Notes: generated from the sequence alone by a model not told the origin. Positions 46,370-60,033 are shown, counted from the stretch's first letter. The stretch is DNA of 64,000 bases from Kangiella marina (GCF_039541235.1 NZ_BAABFV010000001.1:1364001-1428000), one strand, 5' to 3'. Made by a program: numbers and translations.

Positions 46370-47674
46370 TTATTGATCCGTTTCTACCTCTTCTCGTTTG
46401 ACGGACTCAGGAGTAACTTCACGACGAACTTGGAGTGCTTGGATTTCGTTTACTCTGAACGGCATCTCAAGATAGTTGCCTGAAGAAATGAAGGTTTTAA
46501 CTCGGGCTATCGAGCCGGAAACGGACTGTACGGTTCCAACGAAGCTTTTGCCTCGGTAGTTAAAGCGTGCTTCATAACCAATATATTGACCGAGATTAGA
46601 AGGCGCTGTGTCCTGTAATGTTAACCCCTGTACTCGGGTTAAGTTGTCGTCTTCTAGTTCCACAACCGTATCCAGTTCAGGGAGCTCGGAAGGCAGTGGT
46701 GGGTTTCCGTAAATTTGGCGAACACGTTGATCGTTAAAGAAAATACGAACACTTAAAGCACTCATCAAACGTTGCGCAGACATTTGCATCATTTCCATAG
46801 AATTGATGGAGTCTGTTGGGTAGCTTTCTAAGCGAATACTACCAGGCTGACGAATATAGGTTTTATACGTATCGTAAAACTCTTCGCTAAAATGAAGATT
46901 ATTGTCGTACAAAACATGACGAAGATAATCGATATGGCGTGGGTAGTACTGAGCAAGCTCTAAACCTTCGAGTTCTGCGCAATACTCAAACAGACGATTG
47001 GTAAAATCGGTTGTCAAAGCTTCGACAGTGACCGACTTCAGCTTGGGGTTTTGTACCAGAGCATTGGGATTGATTTGATCAAGTAAAAAATCAACGTTTA
47101 AACTGCCGTACTCACCAGCATTAACATACATGTTCCAGTTGGCTTGATTGATATGCTTATCGTAGGTAAAGCTGGTACTAAAATCCAAGGTCACTTGTTG
47201 ATAACCCATCGCAGTGTAATCACTGATATCAAGAGAGGTTTTATTGTCACAACCGGCAAGCGACATTGTTGTCAATAAATCCGGTTGAGAATCATACGAG
47301 GAGTCACTATCCATCGACGAAACTAACGGAAATTGCAGTTGCTTAATTTCTGCGCTCATATTTTGAACGCCACCAAAGTATTGGCCTGATTCGATGGAAC
47401 GAACCAGTTTAAAAGAGTTAATTAAGCTGTCTGTACCAAATCGAATTTCTTCAATCGTGGCTTTTTGAGCAGTGCCGGGAATGGTGATTTTAATGTTGGT
47501 CGTGACCGATTTACCATCGAAACTGACGTAAGTTGAATCATAGCTAGCTGGCGCTTGCATTTTCATTGCGGTAAAAATGTTGTCGATCATTTGCTTATTT
47601 TTGTACCAGATATAGCCGTAAGCTAAACCTGCAAGAATAAGAAGAACGATCAAAATACGAGTAAAAAGTTTCAC
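46370..47674 (-). CDS. Unknown membrane-anchored periplasmic protein
   Basis: 434 residues. One N-terminal transmembrane helix (about 6-22) is followed by a large extracytoplasmic region of beta-type strands. There is a pair of helical stretches and two or three Cys (AGCDNKTSL, YCAELEG). The pattern resembles large lipid-binding or AsmA/DUF945-like proteins, but no family can be named with confidence. The gene has the same direction as the CPBP gene upstream (64 bases away), so an operon with that gene is possible. A hairpin follows. Confidence 0.65.
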   Translation of the reverse strand: MKLFTRILIVLLILAGLAYGYIWYKNKQMIDNIFTAMKMQAPASYDSTYVSFDGKSVTTNIKITIPGTAQKATIEEIRFGTDSLINSFKLVRSIESGQYFGGVQNMSAEIKQLQFPLVSSMDSDSSYDSQPDLLTTMSLAGCDNKTSLDISDYTAMGYQQVTLDFSTSFTYDKHINQANWNMYVNAGEYGSLNVDFLLDQINPNALVQNPKLKSVTVEALTTDFTNRLFEYCAELEGLELAQYYPRHIDYLRHVLYDNNLHFSEEFYDTYKTYIRQPGSIRLESYPTDSINSMEMMQMSAQRLMSALSVRIFFNDQRVRQIYGNPPLPSELPELDTVVELEDDNLTRVQGLTLQDTAPSNLGQYIGYEARFNYRGKSFVGTVQSVSGSIARVKTFISSGNYLEMPFRVNEIQALQVRREVTPESVKREEVETDQ

Positions 47675-47737
47675 CAGCCTCTCCTTCCTTTATCTATCAA
47701 TAATAATTATCTGCACATGGTGATCGTGTAACAAAGG

Positions 47738-48445
47738 CTACGCTAACCATAAAATTCCCGCGTTGTAACTCGCGTGACATAAAATTGGGCTTAACATGGA
47801 ATTGCTCGACTCACGTAAAAACGCCAATGCAATGCCAAGAAGAAAAATCGCTGACATCCCCACCCAGTAATCACTGTATTCTATTAGGTGGAAGCCCATA
47901 AATACAACTGCAGATGCACAGATTGCGAAAAATGTGGTAAAGCGGGTTTTTAGGGCGTCAAAAATAATACCGCGGAATAAGTACTCTTCACACAAAGGAG
48001 CAAGTAAGACGGTTACAAAAATCAGTAAGCTTTGTGCGCTTAAACCACTGCTTTGAATGATCCGAAAGGTGTTGCTCTCCCCAGCTTGGGGTGGGTATTG
48101 AGAGCTGACGAAACTAACGACGTAGGCTATAGCTGCACCAGAAGCTAGAGCAATAAGGATGCGATGAGGTTTAAGAGAGAGTCGTGGTAAAAACTGTGTG
48201 ACTAAGTACTCTTGGGTTAAGAGTGCAAGCAGTGTGTATGAAATCACCAAAGAGCCCGTGACCGAGAGAATCAGCACCATGCCGGAGGCCGTTTCTGGGT
48301 CGCTACCAGTGGAAAAAAAAGGCGCTAGTATTGTGAGCAATAGCGCTGTGGTTAGGGAAAGCACAAGTAATAGTGCCAAAGCCAACCATAACGAATACAT
48401 CAGGGAGATCGGGGTATAAGACGCGCTATCAGTGGTTTTGAGCAC
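47738..48445 (-). CDS. CPBP-family intramembrane metalloprotease
   Basis: 235 residues with six or so hydrophobic helices. The catalytic motifs of the CAAX protease/bacteriocin-processing (Abi) family are present: EEYLFRG (first glutamates and Arg), FMGFHLIEY and the last ILCHASYNAG. It is an inner-membrane protease of unknown substrate. It is divergent from mnmG, with 136 bases between. Confidence 0.88.
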   Translation of the reverse strand: MLKTTDSASYTPISLMYSLWLALALLLVLSLTTALLLTILAPFFSTGSDPETASGMVLILSVTGSLVISYTLLALLTQEYLVTQFLPRLSLKPHRILIALASGAAIAYVVSFVSSQYPPQAGESNTFRIIQSSGLSAQSLLIFVTVLLAPLCEEYLFRGIIFDALKTRFTTFFAICASAVVFMGFHLIEYSDYWVGMSAIFLLGIALAFLRESSNSMLSPILCHASYNAGILWLA

Positions 48446-48617
48446 AATAAAGAATAAGTATAATGATAAAGTATTGATTTTAGGTTGATTGAAACAGAAA
48501 AGATAGTCAAAAACTGTTCAAAAGTTAAACAAATCAGAGTATGATCTCGCTCCCAAATCGCCTAGGGTTTACAATAGCTCTTTGCGCTCACAAACAGTTA
48601 GGTTGAAAGTTCGATAT

Positions 48618-50528
48618 ATGCGTTATCCAGAAAATTATTCAGTGATTATTATTGGCGGTGGCCATGCGGGTACAGAAGCAGCGCTTGCGTCTGCGCGCAT
48701 GGGTGTGAAAACGCTATTACTGACGCATAATATTGATACTTTAGGCCAAATGTCCTGCAATCCAGCGATTGGAGGTATCGGTAAAGGCCACTTGGTTAAA
48801 GAGATCGATGCCTTGGGCGGTGCCATGGCGCAGGCGATTGATCGCGCCGGAATCCAGTTTAGAACCCTAAACGCCAGCAAAGGCCCAGCAGTGCGTGCGA
48901 CGCGTGCGCAGGCTGATAGAGCTTTGTATAAAGCGGCGATTCGAGAAACGTTGGAAAATCAGGAAAACTTGAGTATTTTCCAAAACGCTGTGGTTGATCT
49001 GATTGTTGAGAAACACGACGTTAGCGGCCCGGCTGAACAAAAAGTGATCGGGGTGAAAACCCAGATGGGGCTGGATTTTTATGCGGATGCCGTTGTTTTA
49101 ACGGTGGGCACTTTCTTGGGTGGAAAAATTCATATCGGTCAACAGAACCACTCAGGCGGTCGTGCTGGTGATCCGCCGTCGATTGCACTGGCGGATCGGT
49201 TGCGTGAACTTCCATTCCGTGTCGATCGCTTAAAAACAGGTACACCTCCTCGAATTGATGCTAAATCCGTTGATTTCTCGCAGCTGGAACAACAACCGGG
49301 TGATACGCCGGTACCAACCTTCTCTTTTATGGGTGATGTGTCGCAACACCCTGAGCAAATCTCTTGCTGGATCACCCATACTAGCGAAAAGACCCATGAC
49401 ATTATTCGTGGCGGGTTGGATCGTTCGCCGATGTATTCCGGGGAAATTGAAGGGGTTGGCCCGCGTTATTGCCCGTCGATCGAAGACAAAGTGATGCGCT
49501 TTAGTGATAAAAACAGTCACCAGATTTTCGTCGAGCCTGAAGGTTTGAATACCCACGAATTGTATCCAAACGGTATTTCAACCAGCTTACCGTTTGATGT
49601 ACAGATGGACTTTGTGCGCTCGATCAAAGGTTTTGAGAATGCGCACATTACGCGTCCGGGCTACGCCATTGAGTACGACTTTTTCGATCCTCGTGACCTC
49701 AAAGCATCGTTAGAAACCAAATTTATCCATGGATTGTTCTTTGCGGGACAAATTAACGGTACCACGGGGTATGAAGAAGCTGGTGCTCAAGGTTTGATTG
49801 CGGGTATGAACGCTGCGCTGCAAACACAAGGCAAAGACAGCTGGACGCCGCGTCGCGATGAAGCTTACATAGGCGTTTTAATTGATGACTTAATCACGCG
49901 CGGCACACAAGAGCCTTACCGCATGTTCACTTCGCGAGCTGAATACCGTTTGATTTTGCGCGAAGACAATGCCGATTTACGTTTGACTGAGCGTGGTCAT
50001 CAGCTTGGACTAGTGGATGAAGCCCGCTGGGTCGCCTTTAATCACAAGCGTGAAGCGATTGATAGCGAGTTAAAACGTATTGCTAAGCTGGTGATTACGC
50101 CGGAAAGCCAGGCAGCCCAAGAATTGAATAAAGTGTTGGAAAAACCGTTGAGCCGTGCTTACAAGGCCCAAGAGTTATTGCGTCGCCCAGATGTGAGTTA
50201 TGACATGCTGATGTCGCAGCCTGATTTAGGGCCGAAAGTCGAAGACCCTAAGGTTTCTGAGCAGGTCCAGATCCAGACCAAGTACTCGGGTTACATTGAG
50301 CGTCAAAAAGATGAAATTGATCGCAACTTACGTAATGAGCATACGCAACTACCGAGTGATATCGACTATACCCAAGTAAAAGGGTTATCCAACGAAGTGG
50401 CGCAAAAGCTCCAAAACTTGAAACCTGAAACCATTGGCCAAGCTAGCCGTATTTCAGGGGTTACACCTGCCGCTATTTCGTTGTTGTTGGTGTATTTGAA
50501 GAAGCGGAAACACCTAAAGTCAGCGTAA
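48618..50528 (+). CDS. mnmG: tRNA uridine-5-carboxymethylaminomethyl synthase MnmG
   Basis: About 636 residues starting at ATG 48618 ([11 protein letters not shown]). An upstream in-frame ATG at 48582 is less likely. FAD-binding [57 protein letters not shown], and [14 protein letters not shown] are all visible. The C-terminal helical domain (SYDMLMSQ to KKRKHLK) is full. With MnmE it adds the carboxymethylaminomethyl group to U34. Confidence 0.98.
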   Translation: MRYPENYSVIIIGGGHAGTEAALASARMGVKTLLLTHNIDTLGQMSCNPAIGGIGKGHLVKEIDALGGAMAQAIDRAGIQFRTLNASKGPAVRATRAQADRALYKAAIRETLENQENLSIFQNAVVDLIVEKHDVSGPAEQKVIGVKTQMGLDFYADAVVLTVGTFLGGKIHIGQQNHSGGRAGDPPSIALADRLRELPFRVDRLKTGTPPRIDAKSVDFSQLEQQPGDTPVPTFSFMGDVSQHPEQISCWITHTSEKTHDIIRGGLDRSPMYSGEIEGVGPRYCPSIEDKVMRFSDKNSHQIFVEPEGLNTHELYPNGISTSLPFDVQMDFVRSIKGFENAHITRPGYAIEYDFFDPRDLKASLETKFIHGLFFAGQINGTTGYEEAGAQGLIAGMNAALQTQGKDSWTPRRDEAYIGVLIDDLITRGTQEPYRMFTSRAEYRLILREDNADLRLTERGHQLGLVDEARWVAFNHKREAIDSELKRIAKLVITPESQAAQELNKVLEKPLSRAYKAQELLRRPDVSYDMLMSQPDLGPKVEDPKVSEQVQIQTKYSGYIERQKDEIDRNLRNEHTQLPSDIDYTQVKGLSNEVAQKLQNLKPETIGQASRISGVTPAAISLLLVYLKKRKHLKSA

Positions 50529-50534
50529 TGACTT

Positions 50535-50735
50535 GTTCCTTTTCTTACGTGGCGACCAACGGGAATGCCTTGGTACAAGAAAAGGAACCAAAAGAAGGCC
50601 ACCCCGGACATTGAGGTCATGCAAGCATGACTTCCAGCGTCCCGCCCAAAATATTTTCCGCATCAGAGTTTACAGCTCTTCCTTGTGCTGAAAACTCTTA
50701 GCAAAATCATCCAAGATTTTGCTCGCGGTATTTTG
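50535..50735. repeat. Nested inverted repeats between mnmG and rsmG
   Basis: Several stem-loops occur within about 200 bases. GTTCCTTTTCTT / AAGAAAAGGAAC (50535-50546, 50577-50588) are perfect 12-mers. GTCATGC / GCATGAC is at 50616-50631. AGAGTTTACAGC / GCTGAAAACTCT (50665-50676, 50687-50698) has one mismatch, and GCAAAATC / GATTTTGC is at 50701-50722. The last two are enclosed by an outer stem CAAAATA..CCGC / GCGG..TATTTTG (50647-50661, 50725-50735). There is no open frame. It could be an extragenic repeat, a cruciform or a structured RNA. Confidence 0.75.
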
Positions 50736-50817
50736 TGCGTAACTTAGCTCAATGTAAGGGGACCAGAAGCAGGGCTTGTAACAATCGAGTAATAAATATA
50801 ACCACGAGTAATCTTTA

Positions 50818-51462
50818 GTGAATCAAGAATTAAAACAACTCCAACCTGAATTTAATCAAGAGTGTCAGAAGCTGGGTATTGCTGTTTCTGAAGCGCAAAG
50901 TGAGCAGTTGCTGGAGTATTTATCGTCGTTATTTAAGTGGAATAAAGCATTTAATCTGACGGCGATTCGCAATCCTCAAGAGGCGTTGTACCTTCATTTA
51001 TTGGATTCTGTGGTGGTATCGCCTGCGGTTGCGTCGTTTGATTCTTGCTTGGATGTGGGTACTGGCGGTGGTTTGCCTGGAATTCCGTTGGCGATTTTAA
51101 ATCCTGAGAAATCCTTTACCTTGCTGGATACAAACAGTAAGAAAACGCGATTTTTGAAACAGGTGGTCTATGAGTTGGGACTCAATAATGTCACCGTGGT
51201 TAATAAGCGGGTACAAGACTTTAATCATGATTCAGGGTATGCTTGCATACTTTCGCGTGCTTTTGCGTCGCTAAAAGACATGACCGATTGGACCGAACAT
51301 TTACTGGCAGCGGATGGACAGTGGCTGGCAATGAAAGGCTTATACCCTGATGATGAGATAGCACAGTTAGATTCATCGCTACAATTGGTCGATTCTAAGC
51401 AAGTAAAGGTTCCCAATTTGGACGCAACGCGGTATTTTATTTATCTCCAAAAAACACAATAA
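50818..51462 (+). CDS. rsmG: 16S rRNA (guanine527-N7)-methyltransferase RsmG
   Basis: 214 residues, GTG start at 50818 (NQELKQLQPEFNQECQKLG). S-adenosylmethionine site CLDVGTGGGLPGIPLAILNP, then LLDTNSKKTRFLKQVVYELGL, and ILSRAFASLKDM. It methylates G527 of 16S rRNA. It lies downstream of the repeat-filled gap and upstream of parA. Confidence 0.97.
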   Translation: MNQELKQLQPEFNQECQKLGIAVSEAQSEQLLEYLSSLFKWNKAFNLTAIRNPQEALYLHLLDSVVVSPAVASFDSCLDVGTGGGLPGIPLAILNPEKSFTLLDTNSKKTRFLKQVVYELGLNNVTVVNKRVQDFNHDSGYACILSRAFASLKDMTDWTEHLLAADGQWLAMKGLYPDDEIAQLDSSLQLVDSKQVKVPNLDATRYFIYLQKTQ

Positions 51463-51481
51463 AAGAATCTTGAGGTGACTT

Positions 51482-52252
51482 GTGGCTTACATCATTGCCA
51501 TTACCAATCAAAAAGGCGGCGTCGGTAAAACGACCACTAGTGTCAATCTTGCAGCATCTTTGGTGCAAGAGAAGCAGCGTGTGCTGATGATTGATATGGA
51601 TCCTCAGGGCAATGCCACCATGGGGTCGGGCATTGAAAAGTCGGATTTAGAGCTTTCAACCTATGACTCTTTAATGGAGCCGGAAGACGTTAAAAGCCAT
51701 ATCGTCAGCTCCGATGTTGCGGGTTACGATGTATTGCCTTCAAACGGTGATTTAACCGCGGCTGAAGTTCATTTGTTAGAGTTTGATGATAAAGAAAAGC
51801 GTTTGAAACAAGCATTGCAGGCGGTTAATGATCTGTATGACTTTATTCTGATTGATTGCCCTCCGTCGTTGAACATGCTGACCTTGAACTCGCTAGTGGC
51901 TTCGGACTCGGTTGTGATACCGATGCAGTGTGAATACTACGCGTTGGAGGGCTTGTCGGCGCTACTTAATACCATTCGTCAGGTTCAAGAGCATGTTAAT
52001 CCGAACCTTGAGATTGAAGGTATTCTACGCACCATGTACGACCCCCGTAACCGTTTGTCGCTGGAAGTATCACGACAGCTTTTCAGTCACTTTGAGGATA
52101 AAGTCTACCGCACCGTGATCCCGAGAAATGTGCGTTTGGCAGAAGCGCCAAGCCACGGCGTTCCAGTATTATTCTATGATCGCAGCTCCAGTGGTTCTAA
52201 AGCTTACTTGGCGTTGGCGGGTGAGATTATTAAGCGTCGAAGTGCGGCATAA
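51482..52252 (+). CDS. parA: Chromosome partitioning ATPase ParA (Soj)
   Basis: 256 residues with GTG start at 51482. The deviant Walker A is NQKGGVGKTTTSVNLA. MIDMDPQGNATMGSG and ILIDCPPSLNMLTLNSL complete the ATP-binding fold. No N-terminal extension, so it is the chromosomal type. With ParB and parS it separates origins. The parS sites found in this window are in recF, 14 kb away. Confidence 0.98.
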   Translation: MAYIIAITNQKGGVGKTTTSVNLAASLVQEKQRVLMIDMDPQGNATMGSGIEKSDLELSTYDSLMEPEDVKSHIVSSDVAGYDVLPSNGDLTAAEVHLLEFDDKEKRLKQALQAVNDLYDFILIDCPPSLNMLTLNSLVASDSVVIPMQCEYYALEGLSALLNTIRQVQEHVNPNLEIEGILRTMYDPRNRLSLEVSRQLFSHFEDKVYRTVIPRNVRLAEAPSHGVPVLFYDRSSSGSKAYLALAGEIIKRRSAA

Positions 52253-52282
52253 CGATAACGTAGAGAATTTAGAGGACATTTC

Positions 52283-53188
52283 ATGAGTAAACGTGGTTTG
52301 GGTAAAGGTTTGGACGCATTACTGGGGAACAGTACCAGTAAAACGGCTAGGGACGCTAAAAAATCAGACGCAAACCAAGACTCAGAAACGATTTTGAGCC
52401 AAGACGGCGTTCTTAAAGAAATGCCAATCGAGTTTTTACAGCCCGGTCAATATCAGCCGCGTCGGGTGATGACTGAGGAGGGCCTGGAAGAATTAGCCGA
52501 CTCAATTCGAGCTCAAGGCATGATCCAGCCGATTGTGATCCGCCCGATTTCTAAAGACAAATATGAGATCATTGCTGGTGAACGTCGTTGGCGTGCAGCG
52601 CAAAGAGCAGAGTTGCACCAAATCCCGGTTTTAATAAAAGAAGTTCCGGATGAAGCGGCCATTGCTATGGCCCTGATTGAGAATATTCAACGTGAAGATC
52701 TCAATGCAATGGAAGAAGCCAATGCTCTGCACCGCTTAAAAGAAGAATTCAACCTGTCACACCAACAAACGGCCGACGCTGTAGGTAAGAGCCGTACGAC
52801 CGTAACTAACTTATTGAGATTAATGCAGTTAACGGATGCTTGTAAGACGCATCTGGAGCGTGGGGACATGGAAATGGGTCATGCACGAGCGTTATTAGCG
52901 CTTGATGGCGCGAAGCAGTCGGAAACCGCAAAGATCGTGGTGCAGAAAGGATTAACGGTTCGAGAAACGGAAAAGCTGATTCGAAATATTAATGAACCGA
53001 AGAAAAAAACCAAAAAAGAAGAAAAAGATCACCATATTGTCGCACTGGAACAACAGCTGGCTGATAAAATCGGTGCCACCGTGGCGATTAATCACGGCTC
53101 AAAAGGTAAAGGCAATCTTGTCATTAACTACCACAGCTTGGATGAGCTGGATGGGATATTACAACATTTAGGTATTCAATCAGACTAG
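52283..53188 (+). CDS. parB: Chromosome partitioning protein ParB (Spo0J)
   Basis: 301 residues. The N-terminal ParB/Srx CTPase-fold motif includes PGQYQPRR and AGERRWRAAQRAEL. The helix-turn-helix region is LSHQQTADAVGKSRTTVTNLLRLMQL. The C-terminal dimer domain ends near HYSLDELDGIL-like residues. It recognises parS palindromes and slides on DNA as a CTP-dependent clamp. It lies 30 bases after parA. Confidence 0.98.
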   Translation: MSKRGLGKGLDALLGNSTSKTARDAKKSDANQDSETILSQDGVLKEMPIEFLQPGQYQPRRVMTEEGLEELADSIRAQGMIQPIVIRPISKDKYEIIAGERRWRAAQRAELHQIPVLIKEVPDEAAIAMALIENIQREDLNAMEEANALHRLKEEFNLSHQQTADAVGKSRTTVTNLLRLMQLTDACKTHLERGDMEMGHARALLALDGAKQSETAKIVVQKGLTVRETEKLIRNINEPKKKTKKEEKDHHIVALEQQLADKIGATVAINHGSKGKGNLVINYHSLDELDGILQHLGIQSD

Positions 53189-53328
53189 AACACAATTTAT
53201 AGGGATTACAATAACTAATTAGTCACATGAGGTAAAAAAAACACTTTTGTGGCAGTCCTTTGGTTGATAAAAGGCGGGTAAATCTTTATACTTGCCGCCC
53301 GAATTGTGGTGAAACTGGTAATGTTGGC

Positions 53329-53703
53329 ATGAGTCAATCACTAGCGCGAAAAGGCCGAATGCAAGCCTACAAGATGGTGCTCGTGCAATTGGCAATCAGT
53401 TTTGTCTTGTTTCTGATAGGTCTTTTGATATCAGGAACCGTCAGCCTATCACTAGGGGTTGGCAGTCTCATTGTGGTGCTGGTTAATTTTATCTTTGCCA
53501 CAATCGTATTTCGCAAGTCAGGTGCTCAGGCAGCTCTCGAAATTAAAAAAGCCTTTAATTTTGGAGAGAGCTTGAAACTAATGCTTGCAGCAGTGCTCAT
53601 GGCATTTGCATTTATTGTATTACCGGTGCAGGGGGCTCCATTATTGATAGGTTATTCAATAATCGTGCTATCTCAATGGTTTGCACCGTTAATTATTAAG
53701 TGA
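53329..53703 (+). CDS. atpI: ATP synthase subunit I
   Basis: About 124 residues from ATG 53329 (MSQSLARKGRMQAYK). A long reading frame begins at 53260 but has a poor start. Four hydrophobic segments match AtpI, which assists assembly of the c-ring or Mg2+ uptake. It opens the atp operon: atpI-B-E-F-H-A-G-D-C, all on the plus strand. Confidence 0.9.
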   Translation: MSQSLARKGRMQAYKMVLVQLAISFVLFLIGLLISGTVSLSLGVGSLIVVLVNFIFATIVFRKSGAQAALEIKKAFNFGESLKLMLAAVLMAFAFIVLPVQGAPLLIGYSIIVLSQWFAPLIIK

Positions 53704-53788
53704 CTTATTTTTAAGTGATTAAAGGGGACCTTTCCTTTATAACCGATTAAAGAAAAGGTTTTACTTGATTAAAGAGTATAGGGTTTAA

Positions 53789-54670
<882 letters not shown>

Positions 54671-54729
54671 TCACAGTTGTAAGTTTTAGATTGAGTTTTT
54701 AGTTTTAATATTTAGTTTTTAACATTTAA

Positions 54730-55020
<291 letters not shown>

Positions 55021-55082
55021 TACGATTGCACGCTGGTATTAATACCAAATTAATGACTAACTATTAGAGAGGGGGAATAGAC

Positions 55083-55553
55083 GTGAATATTAACGCTACC
55101 CTATTAATCAATATGGTTTTCTTTGCTGGCTTCGTGTGGTTCTGCATGAAGTTTGTATGGCCTCCAATCATGGCAGCCATCAAAGAGCGCCAAGATAAAA
55201 TTGCCGAAGGTCTTGCGGCTTCTGAAAGAAGTCAAAAAGATCTAGAGCTTGCTCAAGAAAAAGCAGCTGAGATGTTGCGTGAGGCGAAAGGCCAATCTGC
55301 TGAATTAGTAGATTCTGCTAAAAAACGCCACACCGAAATCGTTGATTCTGCTAAAGATGATGCACGTGCTGAAGCTGATAAAATCAAAGCTGGCGCACAA
55401 GCTGAAATCGAGCAAGAAGTTAACCGTGCTCGTGAGCAACTTCGCACAAAAGTGGCAACACTTGCGGTTGCTGGCGCAGAGAAAGTTATCGAGCGCAATA
55501 TTGACGAAGCGGCGAACAACGATATGTTCGATAAGCTAGTCAAAGATCTATAA
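55083..55553 (+). CDS. atpF: F0 subunit b
   Basis: 156 residues: one N-terminal membrane helix, then a charged coiled coil ([20 protein letters not shown] and onward) that forms the peripheral stalk. Length equals E. coli b. Confidence 0.98.
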   Translation: MNINATLLINMVFFAGFVWFCMKFVWPPIMAAIKERQDKIAEGLAASERSQKDLELAQEKAAEMLREAKGQSAELVDSAKKRHTEIVDSAKDDARAEADKIKAGAQAEIEQEVNRAREQLRTKVATLAVAGAEKVIERNIDEAANNDMFDKLVKDL

Positions 55554-55562
55554 GGGTTAACT

Positions 55563-56099
55563 ATGGCAGAGCTATCTACTATTGCAAGACCATACGCAAA
55601 AGCAGCATTCGAATATGCTCTTGGTTCTCAGACTGTGTCTGAGTGGGCAAGCATGTTAGATTTTGTCGCTCAAGCCGTTAGCAATGATGAAGTGGCGTCA
55701 CTGATTACAAACCCTGCCCTTTCGACAGAACAGAAAGGTGAGGTTGTTCTTAAAATCGGTGAAGGCCATTTGGTCGATAAAGTTCAGAACTTTATTAAAC
55801 TGCTTGCAAGAAATAATCGCTTAGAAGCATTGCCAGCAATTCGCCAACGTTTCGACGTGTTAAAAGCGAATTATGACAAAACGGTTGATGTCGAAGTAAC
55901 TTCGGCAGCGGCCTTAAGCGATGAACAATTGCAACGACTAACTGACAAGTTGACGACAAAACTTGGTCGTAAGGTTAACATTGAAACACAAGTGGATTCT
56001 TCAATGATTGGTGGACTGGTTATCAGAGCCGGTGACATGGTTATTGACGGATCAATACGCGGTAAGCTCAACAAGCTTTCCGAAACGCTAAGAGCTTAG
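55563..56099 (+). CDS. atpH: F1 subunit delta
   Basis: 178 residues: IARPYAKAAFEYAL at the N-terminus and IGGLVIRAGDMVIDGSIRGKL at the C-terminus, the family patterns. It links the b stalk to F1. The stop is 9 bases from the atpA ribosome-binding region. Confidence 0.98.
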   Translation: MAELSTIARPYAKAAFEYALGSQTVSEWASMLDFVAQAVSNDEVASLITNPALSTEQKGEVVLKIGEGHLVDKVQNFIKLLARNNRLEALPAIRQRFDVLKANYDKTVDVEVTSAAALSDEQLQRLTDKLTTKLGRKVNIETQVDSSMIGGLVIRAGDMVIDGSIRGKLNKLSETLRA

Positions 56100-56111
56100 T
56101 GAGGAAGAAGC

Positions 56112-57659
56112 ATGAGTGTGCAACTGAATCCATCTGAAATTAGCGAGCTAATTAAAAAGCGCATCGACTCTTTTGAAGTTGTGAGCGAAGCTCGTAATGA
56201 AGGTACTATCGTCAGCGTATCTGACGGTATTTTACGAATTCATGGTCTAGAAGAAGTCATGGCTGGTGAGATGATTGAACTCCCTGGCGGTAAATATGGT
56301 ATGGCTTTGAACCTAGAGCGTGACTCAGTCGGTGCGGTAGTTCTTGGTGACTACTCTGACATCGTTGAGGGCATGACAGCGAAATGTACTGGTCGTATTC
56401 TTGAAGTACCAGTCGGTCGTGGTCTTCTAGGTCGCGTAGTAGACGCGCTAGGTAACCCTCTGGACGGCAAAGGTCCAATCGAGAATGACGGTTTCTCTCC
56501 AATCGAAAAAATTGCACCGGGTGTAATTGAACGTCAATCGGTAGACCAGCCTGTTCAAACTGGTATGAAATCTATTGATGCGATGATTCCTGTTGGTCGT
56601 GGTCAGCGTGAGTTGATTATTGGTGACCGTCAGACTGGTAAAACAGCCATCGCTATTGATGCCATCATCAACCAAAAAGGCACAGGCGTGACTTGTGTAT
56701 ACGTAGCGGTTGGTCAGAAAGCATCGACAGTAAACAACATCGTACGTAAGCTTGAAGAGCACGGTGCAATGGACCACACTATCGTGGTAGCTGCGACAGC
56801 AGCAGATGCGGCTGCACTGCAGTTCATCGCTCCATTCTCTGGTTGTTCTATGGGTGAGTTCTTCCGTGACCGCGGTGAAGACAGCTTAATCGTATATGAT
56901 GATTTGACGAAACAAGCATGGGCTTACCGTCAAATTTCATTGCTATTACGTCGTCCTCCAGGTCGTGAAGCATACCCTGGTGACGTTTTCTACTTACACT
57001 CGCGTCTTCTTGAGCGTGCTGCACGAATCAATGCAGATCATGTTGAAAAGATCACTAACGGTGAAGTAAAAGGTCAAACGGGTTCTTTGACAGCATTGCC
57101 TATCATTGAAACTCAAGCTGGTGACGTATCAGCGTTCGTACCAACTAACGTAATCTCGATTACAGACGGTCAGATCTTCTTAGAAACTGACTTATTCAAC
57201 GCAGGTATTCGTCCGGCGGTGAATGCAGGTCTATCGGTATCGCGTGTAGGTGGTGCAGCACAGACTAAGATCATTAAGAAGCTTGGTGGTGGTGTTCGTC
57301 TAGCATTGGCTCAGTATCGTGAATTAGCAGCATTTGCTCAGTTCGCGTCTGACCTTGATGACGCAACACGTGCACAGCTAGAGCATGGTCAACGTGTTAC
57401 TGAATTAATGAAGCAGAAACAATATGCTCCATTATCAGTAGCTGAAATGGCTATCTCATTGTACGCAGCAGAAGAAGGCCACTTGAAAGATGTTGAAATC
57501 AACAAAATCGGTGACTTTGAATCTGCATTGCTAGACTACTTCAAGAACCAACACGGCGACTTGTTGAATGAAATCAATGAAAAATGTGATTACAACGACG
57601 ACGTGAAAGCTAAACTTGAAGAAGCTTTAACTAAGTTTAAGTCTACGCAAACTTGGTAA
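56112..57659 (+). CDS. atpA: F1 subunit alpha
   Basis: 515 residues. P-loop [13 protein letters not shown] (residue about 169), the noncatalytic-site features, and [25 protein letters not shown] are visible. It pairs with beta in the hexamer. A hairpin follows in the gap before atpG. Confidence 0.99.
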   Translation: MSVQLNPSEISELIKKRIDSFEVVSEARNEGTIVSVSDGILRIHGLEEVMAGEMIELPGGKYGMALNLERDSVGAVVLGDYSDIVEGMTAKCTGRILEVPVGRGLLGRVVDALGNPLDGKGPIENDGFSPIEKIAPGVIERQSVDQPVQTGMKSIDAMIPVGRGQRELIIGDRQTGKTAIAIDAIINQKGTGVTCVYVAVGQKASTVNNIVRKLEEHGAMDHTIVVAATAADAAALQFIAPFSGCSMGEFFRDRGEDSLIVYDDLTKQAWAYRQISLLLRRPPGREAYPGDVFYLHSRLLERAARINADHVEKITNGEVKGQTGSLTALPIIETQAGDVSAFVPTNVISITDGQIFLETDLFNAGIRPAVNAGLSVSRVGGAAQTKIIKKLGGGVRLALAQYRELAAFAQFASDLDDATRAQLEHGQRVTELMKQKQYAPLSVAEMAISLYAAEEGHLKDVEINKIGDFESALLDYFKNQHGDLLNEINEKCDYNDDVKAKLEEALTKFKSTQTW

Positions 57660-57670
57660 GACTAAGTTTT

Positions 57671-57693
57671 GAAGGGTGCTTTATGCGCCCTTC
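57671..57693 (+). terminator. Hairpin inside the atp operon (atpA-atpG gap)
   Basis: GAAGGGTGC / GCGCCCTTC (57671-57679, 57685-57693), pairing with one G-T wobble and followed by CCTACTT, which is a weak T signal. It could attenuate transcription or protect the upstream mRNA. Confidence 0.4.
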
Positions 57694-57732
57694 CCTACTT
57701 ACCAAACACTAATTTTAGACTGGAAATAGAGT

Positions 57733-58593
57733 ATGTCAGGCGCTAAAGAAATTCGTACCAAAATTGGGTCGATTAAAAATACGCAAAAAATTACTTCTGC
57801 GATGGAAATGGTTGCGGCAAGTAAAATGCGTAAAGCGCAAGATCGTATGGCATCATCACGTCCTTACGCTGAAAAAATTCGCACTGTGATCAAACACATT
57901 GCGCAAGGTACTCCTGAGTACCGTCATGCTTATATTACTGAGCGTGATGTTAAGCGTGTAGGTTATATCGTGGTATCAACAGATCGCGGTTTATGTGGTG
58001 GCTTGAACATTAACTTGTTCAAGAAAGCACTAAACAGCATGAAAGAATGGTCTGAACAAGACATTGAAGTTGATATGTGTCTTATCGGCAGCAAAGCTAC
58101 AGGATTCTTTAGAAGAGTCGGTGGTTCAGTTGTTGCTAAAAGTTCAAATCTTGGTGATACACCAGAGATTGAAGACTTGATTGGCGCAGTTAAAGTGATG
58201 TTAAAAGCCTACGATGAAGGTCGCATCGATCGTTTATTTATCGTAACTAACGAATTTGTGAATTCAATGACGCAAGAGCCTAAGGTTGAGCAGTTATTGC
58301 CTCTACCGGTTGGTCAAGACGATGAATTGCGTCACCATTGGGATTATTTGTACGAGCCAGAAGCGAAGCCGCTTTTGGACAAACTAATGGTTCGTTTCAT
58401 TGAATCACAAGTTTATCAGGCCGTTGTAGAAAACATCGCCTGTGAACAAGCTGCACGAATGGTAGCGATGAAAGCTGCTTCGGATAACGCAGGTGATCTT
58501 ATTGATGACCTTGAGCTTGTTTACAACAAAGCACGTCAGGCAGCGATTACTCAAGAGTTGGCTGAGATTAGTGCTGGTGCAGCTGCGGTTTAA
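57733..58593 (+). CDS. atpG: F1 subunit gamma
   Basis: 286 residues: N-terminal [45 protein letters not shown], and C-terminal [31 protein letters not shown]. These two helices form the central shaft. The size is usual. Confidence 0.99.
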   Translation: MSGAKEIRTKIGSIKNTQKITSAMEMVAASKMRKAQDRMASSRPYAEKIRTVIKHIAQGTPEYRHAYITERDVKRVGYIVVSTDRGLCGGLNINLFKKALNSMKEWSEQDIEVDMCLIGSKATGFFRRVGGSVVAKSSNLGDTPEIEDLIGAVKVMLKAYDEGRIDRLFIVTNEFVNSMTQEPKVEQLLPLPVGQDDELRHHWDYLYEPEAKPLLDKLMVRFIESQVYQAVVENIACEQAARMVAMKAASDNAGDLIDDLELVYNKARQAAITQELAEISAGAAAV

Positions 58594-58611
58594 TACATTA
58601 CTTTCGCGTAA

Positions 58612-60033
<1,422 letters not shown>

